From Gammaproteobacteria bacterium (GTDB lineage Bacteria; Pseudomonadota; Gammaproteobacteria; Pseudomonadales; Azotimanducaceae), in NCBI GenBank assembly GCA_012960535.1, contig DUBB01000045.1:1-64000 (forward strand): a stretch of DNA of 64,000 nt, read 5' to 3'. The position numbers and the translations under genes were made by a program. The notes below the pieces were generated by a model. It had not been told where the DNA came from, did not search any database, and was given only the letters and a program-made list of their open reading frames with translations. This document shows positions 28,235 to 38,773 of the stretch, piece by piece. Positions within the stretch are counted from its first letter, which is position 1; each line of letters opens with the position of its first letter.

Positions 28235-28764
28235 GCCAAGTCATCCAAAGTTTTCAGGTATTGAAATATTTTCCTGAATGAGGAGGGAGGTATGGCGGGA
28301 TCTGTTTCGCGCAGCAGTGCTTCTCTGCCAGCTTCTTGGACCAGGCGCCGAAGTGCCTGTCTATCGAAATTTGGATAGTCCACAGCGATCTGAGCAAGGG
28401 TCGCTGTTTCATCACTGAGCAGTCCATCGCGCCAGGATTCAAGCCGTTTCATTTTGAGTAAATGAGACCGGCTAGAACTGTCATAACGTTCGATAATGCG
28501 GATAACAGGGTCAAGGTCGACATTACGGAGTTGCTTACCAATATACTGAAGCTGCCTTTTCCGGGCATTACCCTTAGTGATTTTCCGATATTCTTTGATT
28601 GCGGTGAGTAATGCCGGGTAACGTAGCGGAATGAGTTGCTCATCTGTAAGTTCACATAGTTTTTCACCCAGAGATCGAATTTTTCCAACTTCTTTTTTTC
28701 GCTGGGTCTTGCTCGTTAAGGATTCTTCGTGGTTGGCTTCTGGTCTATTGTTTTTTTTACGCAT
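28231..28764 (-). CDS. darP: Ribosome-associated protein DarP (YjgA, DUF615)
   Basis: A 177-residue basic, helical protein that in E. coli binds late 50S precursors and helps complete the peptidyl transferase centre. Family sequence is clear in SKTQRKKEVGKIRSLGEKL, RKRQLQYIGKQLRNVD and LVQEAGREALLRE. Its start overlaps the 3' end of mgtE by eight bases, so it may be co-transcribed from the ptsN-rapZ-ptsO-mgtE side. The usual neighbours tldD and pmbA are absent on both sides. Confidence 0.95.
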   Translation of the reverse strand: MRKKNNRPEANHEESLTSKTQRKKEVGKIRSLGEKLCELTDEQLIPLRYPALLTAIKEYRKITKGNARKRQLQYIGKQLRNVDLDPVIRIIERYDSSSRSHLLKMKRLESWRDGLLSDETATLAQIAVDYPNFDRQALRRLVQEAGREALLRETDPAIPPSSFRKIFQYLKTLDDLA

Positions 28765-30103
28765 AAAAGTAAGTCGCTAGACCAAGGAAGGATAATAAGC
28801 CGACGACATCGGTGATCGTTGTTAAAACCACTGTGCCGGCTATGGCGGGGTCAATACCTAGAGACTTTAGAATACCGGGTAATAATGCACCGCTCAGAGC
28901 CGCTACCACGAGATTAATGACAAGGGCGAAAGCAATGATGGCGCCGAGCCTAATATCGTCAAAAACACTAGCGGTTACTATGGCCACGAGTAGGGACCAG
29001 AACAAGCCATTTAGACCGGCTACTGCCAATTCTCTGCGTAGTAACCAAGCGGTGTTGCTCGCATTCAGCGTGCCCTGTGCCATATTGCGAATAACCAGCG
29101 TTAGCGTCTGGCTACCGGCAACCCCCCCCATGCTGGCAACAATTGGCATCAGGATTGCCAGGGCAATTACCTTTTGTATGGTATCTTCAAATAGATTGAT
29201 CACTGCAGACGCGATAAAAGCAGTGATCAGATTGGCGCCCAGCCAGAGCGCTCGGCTGCGAGTGGTCTTCATAATTGGGGCAAAAGGATCGCTGTCTTCG
29301 TTCAGACCTGCCCTGCCAAGAATGGAATGGTCAGCTTCGTCGAGGATAACATCGACGATGTCATCGATGGTGATACGACCCACCAATAGACCCTGTTGGT
29401 TGATCACTGCCGCAGATATTAGATCATATCTTTCAAATAGCCGGGCTACGTCTGTTTCAGACATATCAGCGGGGATGCCGTCTACAGATGTTTTCATGCA
29501 GTCTGCAACGGAAGTCGCAGGATCGGATATTAATACGGTAGTGAGCGGAAGAACGCCGATATACTTTCCTTGATTGTCAACAACGAAAACCTTGTCAGTG
29601 GTGTGCGGCAGGATATCGTGTCGTCTTAGATATCGAAGGACTACGTCGATCGTCACCCGCGGGCGAACCGATATAACCTGGGTATCCATGAGGCCGCCAG
29701 CGGTGTCTTCATCATAAATGAGAAGGTTCTCGACTCTTTCCCGGTCCAGGCTATCGAGCACCTTGAGGACTTCTAAGGTCAATCGATCTGGCAGACCCTG
29801 AATAATATCGGTTAAATCATCGTCAGCGCTGACTCTTTCTATAACATGTGCAATTTCTTCGGCTGTTTTGTCTGCGAGAAGATCAGCCAGAATTTCCTGA
29901 TCAAAGTAGCGTATGATTTCGCCCTGTAGCGTTTCATCGAAAAACTCCCAGAGTACGCGTCGCTCCTTGGGTGGTGAGGATGACAGAAGTGTGGCTACAT
30001 CTGCAGCGGGAAGAGACTCTACTAGGCCTCTGATTTTATAGAGAGTGCCGCTTTCTATGAAGTCGTGGAGTAGCTCGGCGGGTAAATAGGGGGAAGTAGT
30101 CAC
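28757..30103 (-). CDS. mgtE: Magnesium transporter MgtE
   Basis: A 448-residue magnesium channel. The cytoplasmic N-domain (helical repeats, LPAADVATLLSSSPPKERR) is followed by two CBS domains (about 120-240; DEDTAGGLMDTQVISV marks the entry) that sense magnesium. Five membrane helices follow, with the pore motif around MPIVASMGGVAGSQTLTL. I chose the GTG at 30103, four bases after the ptsO stop, giving the usual length; a longer frame starts inside ptsO. The position after ptsO matches several marine gammaproteobacteria. Magnesium-bound CBS domains close the channel, as known for the family. Confidence 0.95.
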   Translation of the reverse strand: MTTSPYLPAELLHDFIESGTLYKIRGLVESLPAADVATLLSSSPPKERRVLWEFFDETLQGEIIRYFDQEILADLLADKTAEEIAHVIERVSADDDLTDIIQGLPDRLTLEVLKVLDSLDRERVENLLIYDEDTAGGLMDTQVISVRPRVTIDVVLRYLRRHDILPHTTDKVFVVDNQGKYIGVLPLTTVLISDPATSVADCMKTSVDGIPADMSETDVARLFERYDLISAAVINQQGLLVGRITIDDIVDVILDEADHSILGRAGLNEDSDPFAPIMKTTRSRALWLGANLITAFIASAVINLFEDTIQKVIALAILMPIVASMGGVAGSQTLTLVIRNMAQGTLNASNTAWLLRRELAVAGLNGLFWSLLVAIVTASVFDDIRLGAIIAFALVINLVVAALSGALLPGILKSLGIDPAIAGTVVLTTITDVVGLLSFLGLATYFYA

Positions 30104-30107
30104 GACG

Positions 30108-30389
30108 CTATTCTTCTTCTTCCCCAAATCCGTTTTCGACCAGACAAACAATGGTTTTCATCGCCAGTACTTCATCTTCACCAGAAACCTGGACATTTAT
30201 CTTGCTGTGGAACGAAGCCTGTAGCAGGAGCAGTGACATAATATTTTTGCCATTTGCTTTAGCATATTGACTTGTAATACGGATATCAGACTGGAATTTC
30301 GATGCTGTTTTAGCCAATACTGAGGCCGATCTGGCATGGAGTCCTCGTCGGTTGGCGATGGTGACGGATCTGTTAAGCATTGGCTTCAT
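30108..30389 (-). CDS. ptsO: Phosphocarrier protein NPr (nitrogen PTS HPr)
   Basis: A 93-residue HPr-fold carrier of the nitrogen phosphotransferase system, passing phosphate from EINtr (PtsP, not in the window) to EIIANtr (PtsN). The phosphorylated His is His18 in IANRRGLHARSASVL, and NGKNIMSLLLLQAS matches the regulatory-serine region. The start overlaps the 3' end of rapZ by 17 bases; an ATG three codons later is possible. It is part of the operon with ptsN and rapZ downstream of rpoN. Confidence 0.96.
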   Translation of the reverse strand: MKPMLNRSVTIANRRGLHARSASVLAKTASKFQSDIRITSQYAKANGKNIMSLLLLQASFHSKINVQVSGEDEVLAMKTIVCLVENGFGEEEE

Positions 30390-31257
30390 TAGTAATTGCC
30401 TCTTCAGGCTTTAATTCTCGGTGCCTTACTTGCGCCTGCTTTTTGTTCTGGCTGAAGTGAGCGTGTAATTTTTCAGCGATATAGACACTGCGATGCTGTC
30501 CTCCTGTGCAGCCGATAGCGATGGTCAGATAGCTTCTGTTGCTTGCTTCCAGGCTCGGCAGCCAGGTGCTAACAAAACCTTGAATATCGCCTGTCATCTT
30601 TACGACATCTTCTTGCTGATCCAAAAATTTGATAACTTCCTGGTCTAGACCCGTCAATGCACGCAGGTGTGGAACCCAATGAGGATTGGGCAGGCACCGA
30701 ACGTCAAATACGAAATCTGCGTCTATTGGAACACCTGACTTAAAGGCAAAAGACTGAAAGGACATCTCGAATGTATGATCGGAAAAGGCGACCCGAGAAC
30801 TGACCAGGTCGCGAAGTTCATGAATGGTCATGTTGGTGGTGTCGATTTTTAGTGAAGCCAGGGAAGAGATGCCATCTAACAGTTGACTCTCAAGTTCCAG
30901 TGCTTCGCGTAAGCCGGTTTTGCCGGAGGTCAAAGGGTGTTTTCTTCGGGTCTCACTAAACCTTTTGACCAGTGTTGGGCTGTCAGAATCGAGATAGATC
31001 ACTTTCGCTGTTATCCCCGCAGTGCGCAGCTGATCAAACTTAGTAGGAAACTCCTGCAGATCGGCTGCAATATTGCGGGCATCGATGCTTACCGCAATAT
31101 TGGTCGTTTTGCCCAGTCCTGCGGCCTTACCAACTAATTCCGGGATGAGAGAAGCTGGCAGGTTATCGATACAATAATAGTCGAGATCTTCCAGAATATG
31201 CAGTGCTGTACTTTTTCCAGACCCTGAACGACCACTGATAATAATAAAACTAGCCAT
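30373..31257 (-). CDS. rapZ: RNase adapter protein RapZ
   Basis: A 294-residue protein with an N-terminal P-loop (GRSGSGKS, residues 9-16) and a C-terminal domain holding IAIGCTGGQHRSVYIAEKL. In E. coli RapZ binds glucosamine-6-phosphate and the small RNA GlmZ, and directs RNase E to it, so controlling glmS and cell-wall precursor supply; whether GlmZ exists here is unknown. Its place between ptsN and ptsO is the conserved one. Confidence 0.97.
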   Translation of the reverse strand: MASFIIISGRSGSGKSTALHILEDLDYYCIDNLPASLIPELVGKAAGLGKTTNIAVSIDARNIAADLQEFPTKFDQLRTAGITAKVIYLDSDSPTLVKRFSETRRKHPLTSGKTGLREALELESQLLDGISSLASLKIDTTNMTIHELRDLVSSRVAFSDHTFEMSFQSFAFKSGVPIDADFVFDVRCLPNPHWVPHLRALTGLDQEVIKFLDQQEDVVKMTGDIQGFVSTWLPSLEASNRSYLTIAIGCTGGQHRSVYIAEKLHAHFSQNKKQAQVRHRELKPEEAITNEANA

Positions 31258-31337
31258 GAGCGGATACCAATTAGGTCCCGGTATATTATAGTTGGGATTC
31301 TCGTGTCAATACTACTTTTGTTTTTGATCGCCTGATT

Positions 31338-31811
31338 TCAGGTATTTGAGGCGGCTTTAGATGGGTCAGATATGGCTGCTAAGTAAAGACTTTCTGAATC
31401 ACTGGCGGCGAGGATTCGTGAGTGAAATGATGGATTCTCGAAATTCTGAACTAGCATGGAAAGAACTTCCAAGTGCACTTTAGTTTCATGTTCTGGAACA
31501 ATTAACACGAATAACGCAGACACTGGTAGGCCATCTATGGCGTCGAATTCTATGGGCGACTGCAAGGTAATCAGCGAGCCAATAATTGCATTACAGCCTG
31601 TCATCCTACAGTGTGGAATAGCAATTCCTTTCCCCAATCCTGTAGGACTGACTTTTTCTCTGGCAATGAGTTGGCTATAGAGCGCACTTTCTTCCAGTCT
31701 GGGATCATTACTGGCGATGAGTTCTGCTGCTTTTTCAATTGCCCTTTTCTTGCTGCTCACTGCTATGCGGCAATGAGTTCTAGAAGGCGATAATATCGAC
31801 GCTATTTTCAT
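31338..31811 (-). CDS. ptsN: Nitrogen regulatory IIA protein (EIIANtr)
   Basis: A 157-residue PTS EIIA type-2 domain. The phosphorylated His is His67 in GLGKGIAIPHCRM. The remainder (SLITLQSPIEFDAIDGLPV, LFVLIVPEHETKVHLEVLSML) follows the family. As the end acceptor of the PtsP-PtsO-PtsN relay it regulates potassium uptake and other processes according to nitrogen state. It lies downstream of hpf after a 303-base gap, longer than usual, suggesting its own promoter. Confidence 0.96.
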   Translation of the reverse strand: MKIASILSPSRTHCRIAVSSKKRAIEKAAELIASNDPRLEESALYSQLIAREKVSPTGLGKGIAIPHCRMTGCNAIIGSLITLQSPIEFDAIDGLPVSALFVLIVPEHETKVHLEVLSMLVQNFENPSFHSRILAASDSESLYLAAISDPSKAASNT

Positions 31812-32114
31812 GCTAGCGTGAGGCTGAACCTGAATGTAGAGAATTAACAGTATATCAACCCTGTTGCTGAGTTACAGCCCAAGCTGAGATAATTTGTTAA
31901 CGAAACGTTAAAAATTGTACTTTCCTGGTTTGCTGGCAGACGTCTTCGGGTAAACCACGATACTTTGAATGCTTTACCATTGGGGGGGCATCGGCAGGCT
32001 TAATAGTGAACTTTTTAGTTAAATAGCCTGTTAGTTAAGTAGTCTGGTCATTGTTACCACACCCAGGAATTGTCCGAGATGTCTTTGTCAGAGCAGGGTA
32101 TTCGGCAACCTCAG
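31812..32114. other. 303-base gap between hpf and ptsN
   Basis: No gene. Contains a small perfect hairpin TTAACG-AAA-CGTTAA (31897-31911), a run of seven G (near 31982) and a 16-base tandem duplication (32015-32046). On the minus strand it should hold the ptsN promoter, which I could not pin down. Confidence 0.5.
32015..32046. repeat. 16-base imperfect tandem duplication
   Basis: TTAGTTAAATAGCCTG (32015-32030) is followed directly by TTAGTTAAGTAGTCTG (32031-32046), 14 of 16 positions equal. Confidence 0.85.
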
Positions 32115-32417
32115 TTAATTGCGCAGGTGTCGCTTACCGATTTTCTTGTCTCTCAGTTTAATGATTTGCCGGTCCAGTTTTGCGATCATCAGATCGATGG
32201 ATTTGTATAGATTCTTGGATTCCGCTTCGGCATATATTTCACCGCCGGATATGTGGACCTTTGTTTCTGCCTTTTGTCGCCCCTTTTCGACGCTGAGAAT
32301 TACCACGGTATTAATAATGTTCTGAAAGTGGTGTTCCAGTTTGAGAAGTTTTGTTTTTACATAGAGTTCCAGCGAATCACTGATTTGGAGATGATGACCA
32401 CTGACATGGATCTGCAT
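32115..32417 (-). CDS. hpf: Ribosome hibernation promoting factor (short HPF)
   Basis: A 100-residue protein of the short HPF/YfiA type that binds the small ribosomal subunit and promotes 100S dimers in stationary phase. MQIHVSGHHLQISDSLELYV, the central LEHHFQNIINTVVILSVEKG and AEAESKNLYKSIDLMIAKLDRQ (in two parts) fit the family. It lacks the long C-terminal extension. It follows rpoN, the conserved order, and may be sigma-54 or growth-phase regulated as in relatives. Confidence 0.96.
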   Translation of the reverse strand: MQIHVSGHHLQISDSLELYVKTKLLKLEHHFQNIINTVVILSVEKGRQKAETKVHISGGEIYAEAESKNLYKSIDLMIAKLDRQIIKLRDKKIGKRHLRN

Positions 32418-32540
32418 AAAGACCTCCTTTGCAAGATATTCCAGGCCCGTTTGACGTTTCAGGCCGTCAAATGGTTTGACTCCATAATAAGTCGTTAGTT
32501 CCAGAAGCGGGCTAAATTATTGAAACGATACGGATCGTAA

Positions 32541-34112
32541 TCAGACTAATTGTTTGCGTTCGTTGGATGGTGGAATCATTAAAGACTCGCGATATTTGGC
32601 GATGGTACGGCGAGCCACTTTTACATTTTTCTGTGACAGCAGGTTTGCAATTTTGCTGTCTGAAAGTGGTTTTCTGACGCTCTCGTCGGCGATCAGACGC
32701 TTAATGAGTGCTCTGATTGCAGTTGAAGAAACTTCCCCGCCAGAGTTCGTGCTGACGTGAGATGAAAAAAAGTACTTAAGCTCGAAGACCCCGAGTGGAG
32801 TGTCTATATATTTTTGGGTTGTTACTCGAGAAATGGTGGATTCATGGAGTCCTACTTCTTCTGCAATATCATGTAAAACCAGAGGTTTCATGGCTTCTTC
32901 TCCATGTTCCAGAAACCCCCTTTGTACCTCAACAATTTTAGTGGCCACTCGGAGCAAGGTATCGTTACGTTGCTGCAGGCTTTTGATGAACCATTTAGCT
33001 TCTTGCATCTGGTCTTTTAAATAATGTTGATCTGGGCTGTTGTCGCTTCTTTTAATCAGAGCTGAATACTCAGGATTAACTCGGATCCGTGGGTTTATCG
33101 ACGGATTGAGTTCAACGGTCCAGCGACCGTTTATTTTTCGGACCATTACATCCGGAATGACATACTGCACTTCTCTTGCCGTGAAACCTGCACCAGGTTT
33201 GGGGTTCAGCGACTGGATCAGTTTGATGACTGCCTGCAATTCAGTTTCTGTTAAATGGGCTTTTTTTGACAGTAGGGTGAAATCCCTTGAAGCAAGGCTG
33301 GTTATATATTCGTTAACAATAACGATAGCGTCGCTTTTCATCGGTGTTGATTCGGGTAAGGCCCTTAGTTGTATCAGTAGGCATTCCTGCAAATTTGCGG
33401 CAGCAATACCCAGTGGGTCAAGGTGTTGGATCAGGTGAAGCACGGCTTCAATCTGGTCAAGCTCGAGCCCCCATTGGGGTGGTGCACTTTCCAAAATTTC
33501 CAGCAGGTCCAGCTCAAGCATGCCTTCTTCGTCCAGACCGTCGACCAGGTGATGCGCAATAAAAAGGTCCTGGTCTGTCAAGTTGAGGAGGTTGATCTGT
33601 TCCATTAGGTGACTGTGAATAGTTTCACCACTGGAATTTCTCGATGCAAAATCATCGTCTTCGTTGCTGTAATAGGTTTCGCCGCTGCCAATTGGTAATT
33701 GATCGTAGATATCTTCCCATACGCTATCGATGGGCAGGTCGTCAGTTAACACTTCGCTGGTGAGTTCCTCGGAAGTATCTGAAACCAGGTCGCCATCAGT
33801 TTCTGAATTATGTGTTTCGACGGGCTCATCGGCTGTCTGAGGGTTACTATCATCTGCTTTGACTAGACCCACTTCAGCATTAGCGTTTTCTTCAGCTGAG
33901 ATGGTAGGAGGTTCCAGTTGTGGGGTCTCATCCTTAGCATCATCATGACTATCGTCTATTTCTTCGAGCATGAGATTGGAATCCAGCGCTTCCTGAATTT
34001 CCTGTTGGAGGTCCAGGGTAGACAGTTGCAGTAATTTTATCGCTTGCTGCAGCTGGGGTGTCATTCTCAGTTGCTGGCCAAGTCTCAGTGCAAGAGTGGG
34101 TTTCATAGACAT
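32541..34112 (-). CDS. rpoN: RNA polymerase sigma-54 factor
   Basis: A 523-residue sigma factor for enhancer-dependent promoters (nitrogen, motility and others). Region I is Gln/Leu-rich (RLGQQLRMTPQLQQAIKLLQ), region II is long and acidic (about 50-150), the core-binding part includes LDPLGIAAANLQECL, and the C-terminal RpoN box is ARRTIAKYRESLMIPPS near residue 500. An ATG two codons later (34106) is an alternative start. The 246 bases between lptB and rpoN leave room for its own promoter. Confidence 0.98.
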   Translation of the reverse strand: MSMKPTLALRLGQQLRMTPQLQQAIKLLQLSTLDLQQEIQEALDSNLMLEEIDDSHDDAKDETPQLEPPTISAEENANAEVGLVKADDSNPQTADEPVETHNSETDGDLVSDTSEELTSEVLTDDLPIDSVWEDIYDQLPIGSGETYYSNEDDDFASRNSSGETIHSHLMEQINLLNLTDQDLFIAHHLVDGLDEEGMLELDLLEILESAPPQWGLELDQIEAVLHLIQHLDPLGIAAANLQECLLIQLRALPESTPMKSDAIVIVNEYITSLASRDFTLLSKKAHLTETELQAVIKLIQSLNPKPGAGFTAREVQYVIPDVMVRKINGRWTVELNPSINPRIRVNPEYSALIKRSDNSPDQHYLKDQMQEAKWFIKSLQQRNDTLLRVATKIVEVQRGFLEHGEEAMKPLVLHDIAEEVGLHESTISRVTTQKYIDTPLGVFELKYFFSSHVSTNSGGEVSSTAIRALIKRLIADESVRKPLSDSKIANLLSQKNVKVARRTIAKYRESLMIPPSNERKQLV

Positions 34113-34259
34113 GAATTAATGATACTTGTCTCATTGTTGGAATGAAACTTGCTTTATTAGTTTTTTTGCTGGTTATTGGCCGCATTGTCGTGTTATGAGG
34201 TAACCCATAACCTGATATGTTCAAGCCTTTAGCTGGATTGTCCAGATGCGTTTAACTGT

Positions 34260-34275
34260 GCCAGGAAAGCCTGGC
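34260..34275. terminator. Hairpin between lptB and rpoN
   Basis: GCCAGG-AAAG-CCTGGC, a perfect 6-bp stem about 85 bases after the lptB stop in the direction of transcription; no T-run, so only a weak candidate. A second small repeat GTTATG...CATAAC lies at about 34193-34210. Confidence 0.3.
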
Positions 34276-34358
34276 TAGCCAATACTAGGATTTTTTATGG
34301 ATTGTGGAATGTAGATGAATTTAGCTGGCAGAGCGATTTGGATTTAGAACGGGTTTTA

Positions 34359-35093
34359 TCAGAACCTAAAATTTTCCCCTAGATATACCGCTTTCACCAG
34401 ATCATTTTCGAGTACTTGTTGACTGCTGCCTTCTGCAATGATGGTTCCTTCATTAACAATAAAAGCCCGGCTACATATATCCAGAGTTTCTCTTACGTTG
34501 TGGTCAGTGATTAAAATTCCAATATTTTGAACAGCTAGATAGTTGATTATTGACTTAATGTCGTTCACCGAAATCGGATCGACACCAGCAAAAGGTTCAT
34601 CCAGAAGCACAAACTTTGGCTCGGTGGCCAGTGCCCTGGCAATCTCAACACGTCGCCGCTCTCCGCCGCTGAGAGACAGTCCTATGCTGTCTCTTACGTG
34701 TTCCAGGTTAAATTCTGTCAGCAGCGATTCTGTTTTGTCCAGACGTGCTGATTTTGTTAAGTCGGTTACCGCTTCCAGAATAGCCAGAATATTCTCGCAG
34801 ACGGATAACTTCCGGAAGATACTGGCTTCCTGGGGCAGGTACCCTAAGCCGGCCTTTGCTCGCCTGTGCATAGGTAAGGTTGATATATCACTGCCGTTAA
34901 GGTGAATGGAACCATGGTCTGACTGAATTAATCCGGCAATCATATAAAAACAGGTAGTTTTGCCAGCACCATTTGGTCCCAGTAAGCCGACTACCTCACC
35001 AGATTTTACTGAAAGGGAGATATCTCTAACTGCCACTTTACTTTGGTATTGCTTTCTAAGATTTTTGGCAATGAGGTATTGATCAGGAGGCAA
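34359..35093 (-). CDS. lptB: LPS export ABC transporter ATP-binding protein LptB
   Basis: A 244-residue ABC ATPase that powers LPS extraction from the inner membrane with LptF/LptG (not in the window). Walker A is GPNGAGKTT (residues 39-47), the signature [15 protein letters not shown] lies near residue 140, and Walker B is [30 protein letters not shown] follows. It starts directly at the lptA stop, so LptA and LptB are co-transcribed. Confidence 0.98.
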   Translation of the reverse strand: MPPDQYLIAKNLRKQYQSKVAVRDISLSVKSGEVVGLLGPNGAGKTTCFYMIAGLIQSDHGSIHLNGSDISTLPMHRRAKAGLGYLPQEASIFRKLSVCENILAILEAVTDLTKSARLDKTESLLTEFNLEHVRDSIGLSLSGGERRRVEIARALATEPKFVLLDEPFAGVDPISVNDIKSIINYLAVQNIGILITDHNVRETLDICSRAFIVNEGTIIAEGSSQQVLENDLVKAVYLGENFRF

Positions 35094-35621
35094 TTAGGGC
35101 TTTCCGGGTTTAGGATTTATAGTCAGGTTTATTCTACTGTCTGCGCCGTCTTTGCTATGAACCGCAAGCAAGCCTTTGGGCAGGTCGTAGGATAGATTAT
35201 CACCCTCGTATCGGTCCAGTCCCTGGGTGAGTGACGCCTGGCCGCTTATTTCCAGTTTTTCCAGGTTTACGTTATAGCGGATCAACTCGCCCTGGGCCAA
35301 TATGTTGCCTTTTGTACCCTGAGTTGCCTGTTCAAACCGGGCATGACCTGTCGTTTCATCGATGGATTTTGCAACGATGGTTGAAGGCCTCAGCGCTTGG
35401 CTTTCGATGAGAATTTCATCTGCGGTTATTCTTAAACTACCTTGTTCTATAATGACATTACCTCGGTAAACTGATGTTCCTTCCAATTCACTGACAGTGG
35501 CGCTATCGGCTTGTATGGTGATTGGTAGGTCAGTTTCCTGGCGGGCATGTAGGCTCACTGTGGCAAACAGTACGCAAAAGGCTGACAATGTTCGAAGAGA
35601 TTTAGGTTGCATTATCTTCAC
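35094..35621 (-). CDS. lptA: LPS transport periplasmic protein LptA
   Basis: A 175-residue periplasmic bridge protein that carries LPS between LptC and LptD. A signal peptide (KSLRTLSAFCVLFATVSLHA) precedes the OstA/jelly-roll fold: PITIQADSATVSELEGTSVY, GNVIIEQGSLRITADEI and YDLPKGLLAVHS. It lies 142 bases after lptC, although the two genes usually overlap; this gap may hold an extra promoter (a TATACT-like box is visible at about 35699 on the minus strand). Confidence 0.95.
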   Translation of the reverse strand: MKIMQPKSLRTLSAFCVLFATVSLHARQETDLPITIQADSATVSELEGTSVYRGNVIIEQGSLRITADEILIESQALRPSTIVAKSIDETTGHARFEQATQGTKGNILAQGELIRYNVNLEKLEISGQASLTQGLDRYEGDNLSYDLPKGLLAVHSKDGADSRINLTINPKPGKP

Positions 35622-35763
35622 TGTAGATTAGGCCCTAAGAGTTTAACATGTTATACAATAAATGCGGTGGTGGCTGCGGTCTCGCCAAAATAACAGTATA
35701 GCCTAATCGTGCAGGAACAGATGACCCGGTAGGGTTTTGATCGGTGTAACTTGTGTCGGATAA

Positions 35764-36399
35764 TCAGGTTTCGTTTGAAACAGCAGCGGCGAAGATCGTC
35801 GTCACCACTCTTTGATTCTGCGACGACTGTAACTTGAAAAGACCGATATCAAAACGTGCTTGCATTCCGCCCGCAGTAGTCTCACTGTTTGCATTAGATA
35901 TAACGACTTTCTGATCACATTCTACCAGGTGCTGGCCTGGATATACGATCAGATTCTCAGTCTTGAAACTTAGAGTTTGATGGTTCCCACCAAACCTTTC
36001 TGCCTGAACCCCATCCCACAATTCAACGACTTCTTCACGATATTTTGAAAGAGACAGGAGTCGGCCATTTTCTGAAGCTATGTTCCAGGGCTGGCTGTTA
36101 TGCAGGGAATAAAGCCTAACATTAGGTTGTTTCAAGGTCGTGACATCGGTGAGAGGATAGTGAGTGAATTTATCTGCGGCTATAACAGAGTCGAGGTTCC
36201 CCTGATGGTTGAATTGGCTTATAGACGCATTGAGAAGGTATAAGTCGGGTTGATTACCAAAAACCAGTTCACGCTCCCTTGACTGGTCTTCTGAATTTAG
36301 TATCCAGTGTAGAAGTAGACCCGAAGTGAGTACAAAGGCACTAAAAAGCAGGCCACTGCCTAGTTTGATTTTCTGTATTATACCCCTCAGCCCCGGCAT
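35764..36399 (-). CDS. lptC: LPS export protein LptC
   Basis: A 211-residue bitopic protein with one N-terminal membrane helix (about 15-35) and a periplasmic domain that receives LPS from LptB2FG and hands it to LptA. Family stretches are PDLYLLNASISQFNHQGNLD and YPGQHLVECDQKVVI. In relatives kdsC and kdsD lie immediately upstream in the same operon; here lptC is the first gene and is divergent from ibaG. Confidence 0.9.
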   Translation of the reverse strand: MPGLRGIIQKIKLGSGLLFSAFVLTSGLLLHWILNSEDQSRERELVFGNQPDLYLLNASISQFNHQGNLDSVIAADKFTHYPLTDVTTLKQPNVRLYSLHNSQPWNIASENGRLLSLSKYREEVVELWDGVQAERFGGNHQTLSFKTENLIVYPGQHLVECDQKVVISNANSETTAGGMQARFDIGLFKLQSSQNQRVVTTIFAAAVSNET

Positions 36400-36626
36400 C
36401 GAGGGTGACTGCAGCAGGTCAGGTTGCTCGTTGCGTTGACGTTGTGGTTGGTTGATGTTGTTAGCCTCAAAGGAGCTGTGTCAGTTAGTCCTGTTATGAT
36501 AAAGCGCTTACCACCTTGGCTGCAAGGTAAGGCGCGAATGCGGAGATCCCTGGTTTTCCGACCTTTTCCGGATATTTTCGGCGGGTCACCGTGCTATCAT
36601 AGGGCTTTGCCCTGATAAGACACGTT

Positions 36627-38128
<1,502 letters not shown>

Positions 38129-38143
38129 GTAAGCATTGAACTC

Positions 38144-38773
38144 ATGAAGAAACCCATTGTAATTGCTCTGACCAAAGGTCGCCCTTTGCAGCAACTCATC
38201 GACTTGTTAGCTCGGTTGGATATTCGCTCTGAATATGACCTGAGTCAGTCTCGTAAGCTGGTTTTTCCAACCAATGATCGCCATGTTCAGTTGATGGTGT
38301 TGCGCGGTATGGATGTTGCGACTTATGTGCAACATGGTATTGCTGACGTTGGTATGCTGGGCAAGGATGTCCTGTTGGAATATGGTGGTGATGGTTTTTA
38401 TGAACCGATCGATCTTGATATCGTGAAATGTAGGATCGTGGTTGCCGGTTTGGTTGAGGAGCAGCCTCTACCTCGCAGAATTAAGGTTGCAACCAAGTTT
38501 GTCGAGGTAACAAAGCGGTTTTATGCTCAAAAGGGTGTGCAAGCCGATATCATCAAACTGTCGGGGGCAATGGAGCTGGCGCCGTTGATGGGGCTTGCTC
38601 ATCGAATCGTCGATATCGTTGAGACGGGAGATACATTGCGAGCCAATGGATTGGAAGAAAAGGAATTGGTTACCGAGGTTTCCGCGAGATTAATCGTTAA
38701 TAAAGGCTCATTGAAAACCAAGTATCGGGATGTTCAGGGTATCATTCAGCGATTAGCTGAGCTGAGCTCATGA
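38144..38773 (+). CDS. hisG: ATP phosphoribosyltransferase, short form
   Basis: A 209-residue short-type HisG catalysing the first step of histidine synthesis. IALTKGRPLQQLIDLLARL, GIADVGMLGKDVL and the VDIVETGDTLRANGL phosphate loop are typical. Short HisG lacks the C-terminal regulatory domain and normally needs HisZ for activity; hisZ is not in the window. It overlaps hisD by four bases. Confidence 0.97.
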   Translation: MKKPIVIALTKGRPLQQLIDLLARLDIRSEYDLSQSRKLVFPTNDRHVQLMVLRGMDVATYVQHGIADVGMLGKDVLLEYGGDGFYEPIDLDIVKCRIVVAGLVEEQPLPRRIKVATKFVEVTKRFYAQKGVQADIIKLSGAMELAPLMGLAHRIVDIVETGDTLRANGLEEKELVTEVSARLIVNKGSLKTKYRDVQGIIQRLAELSS

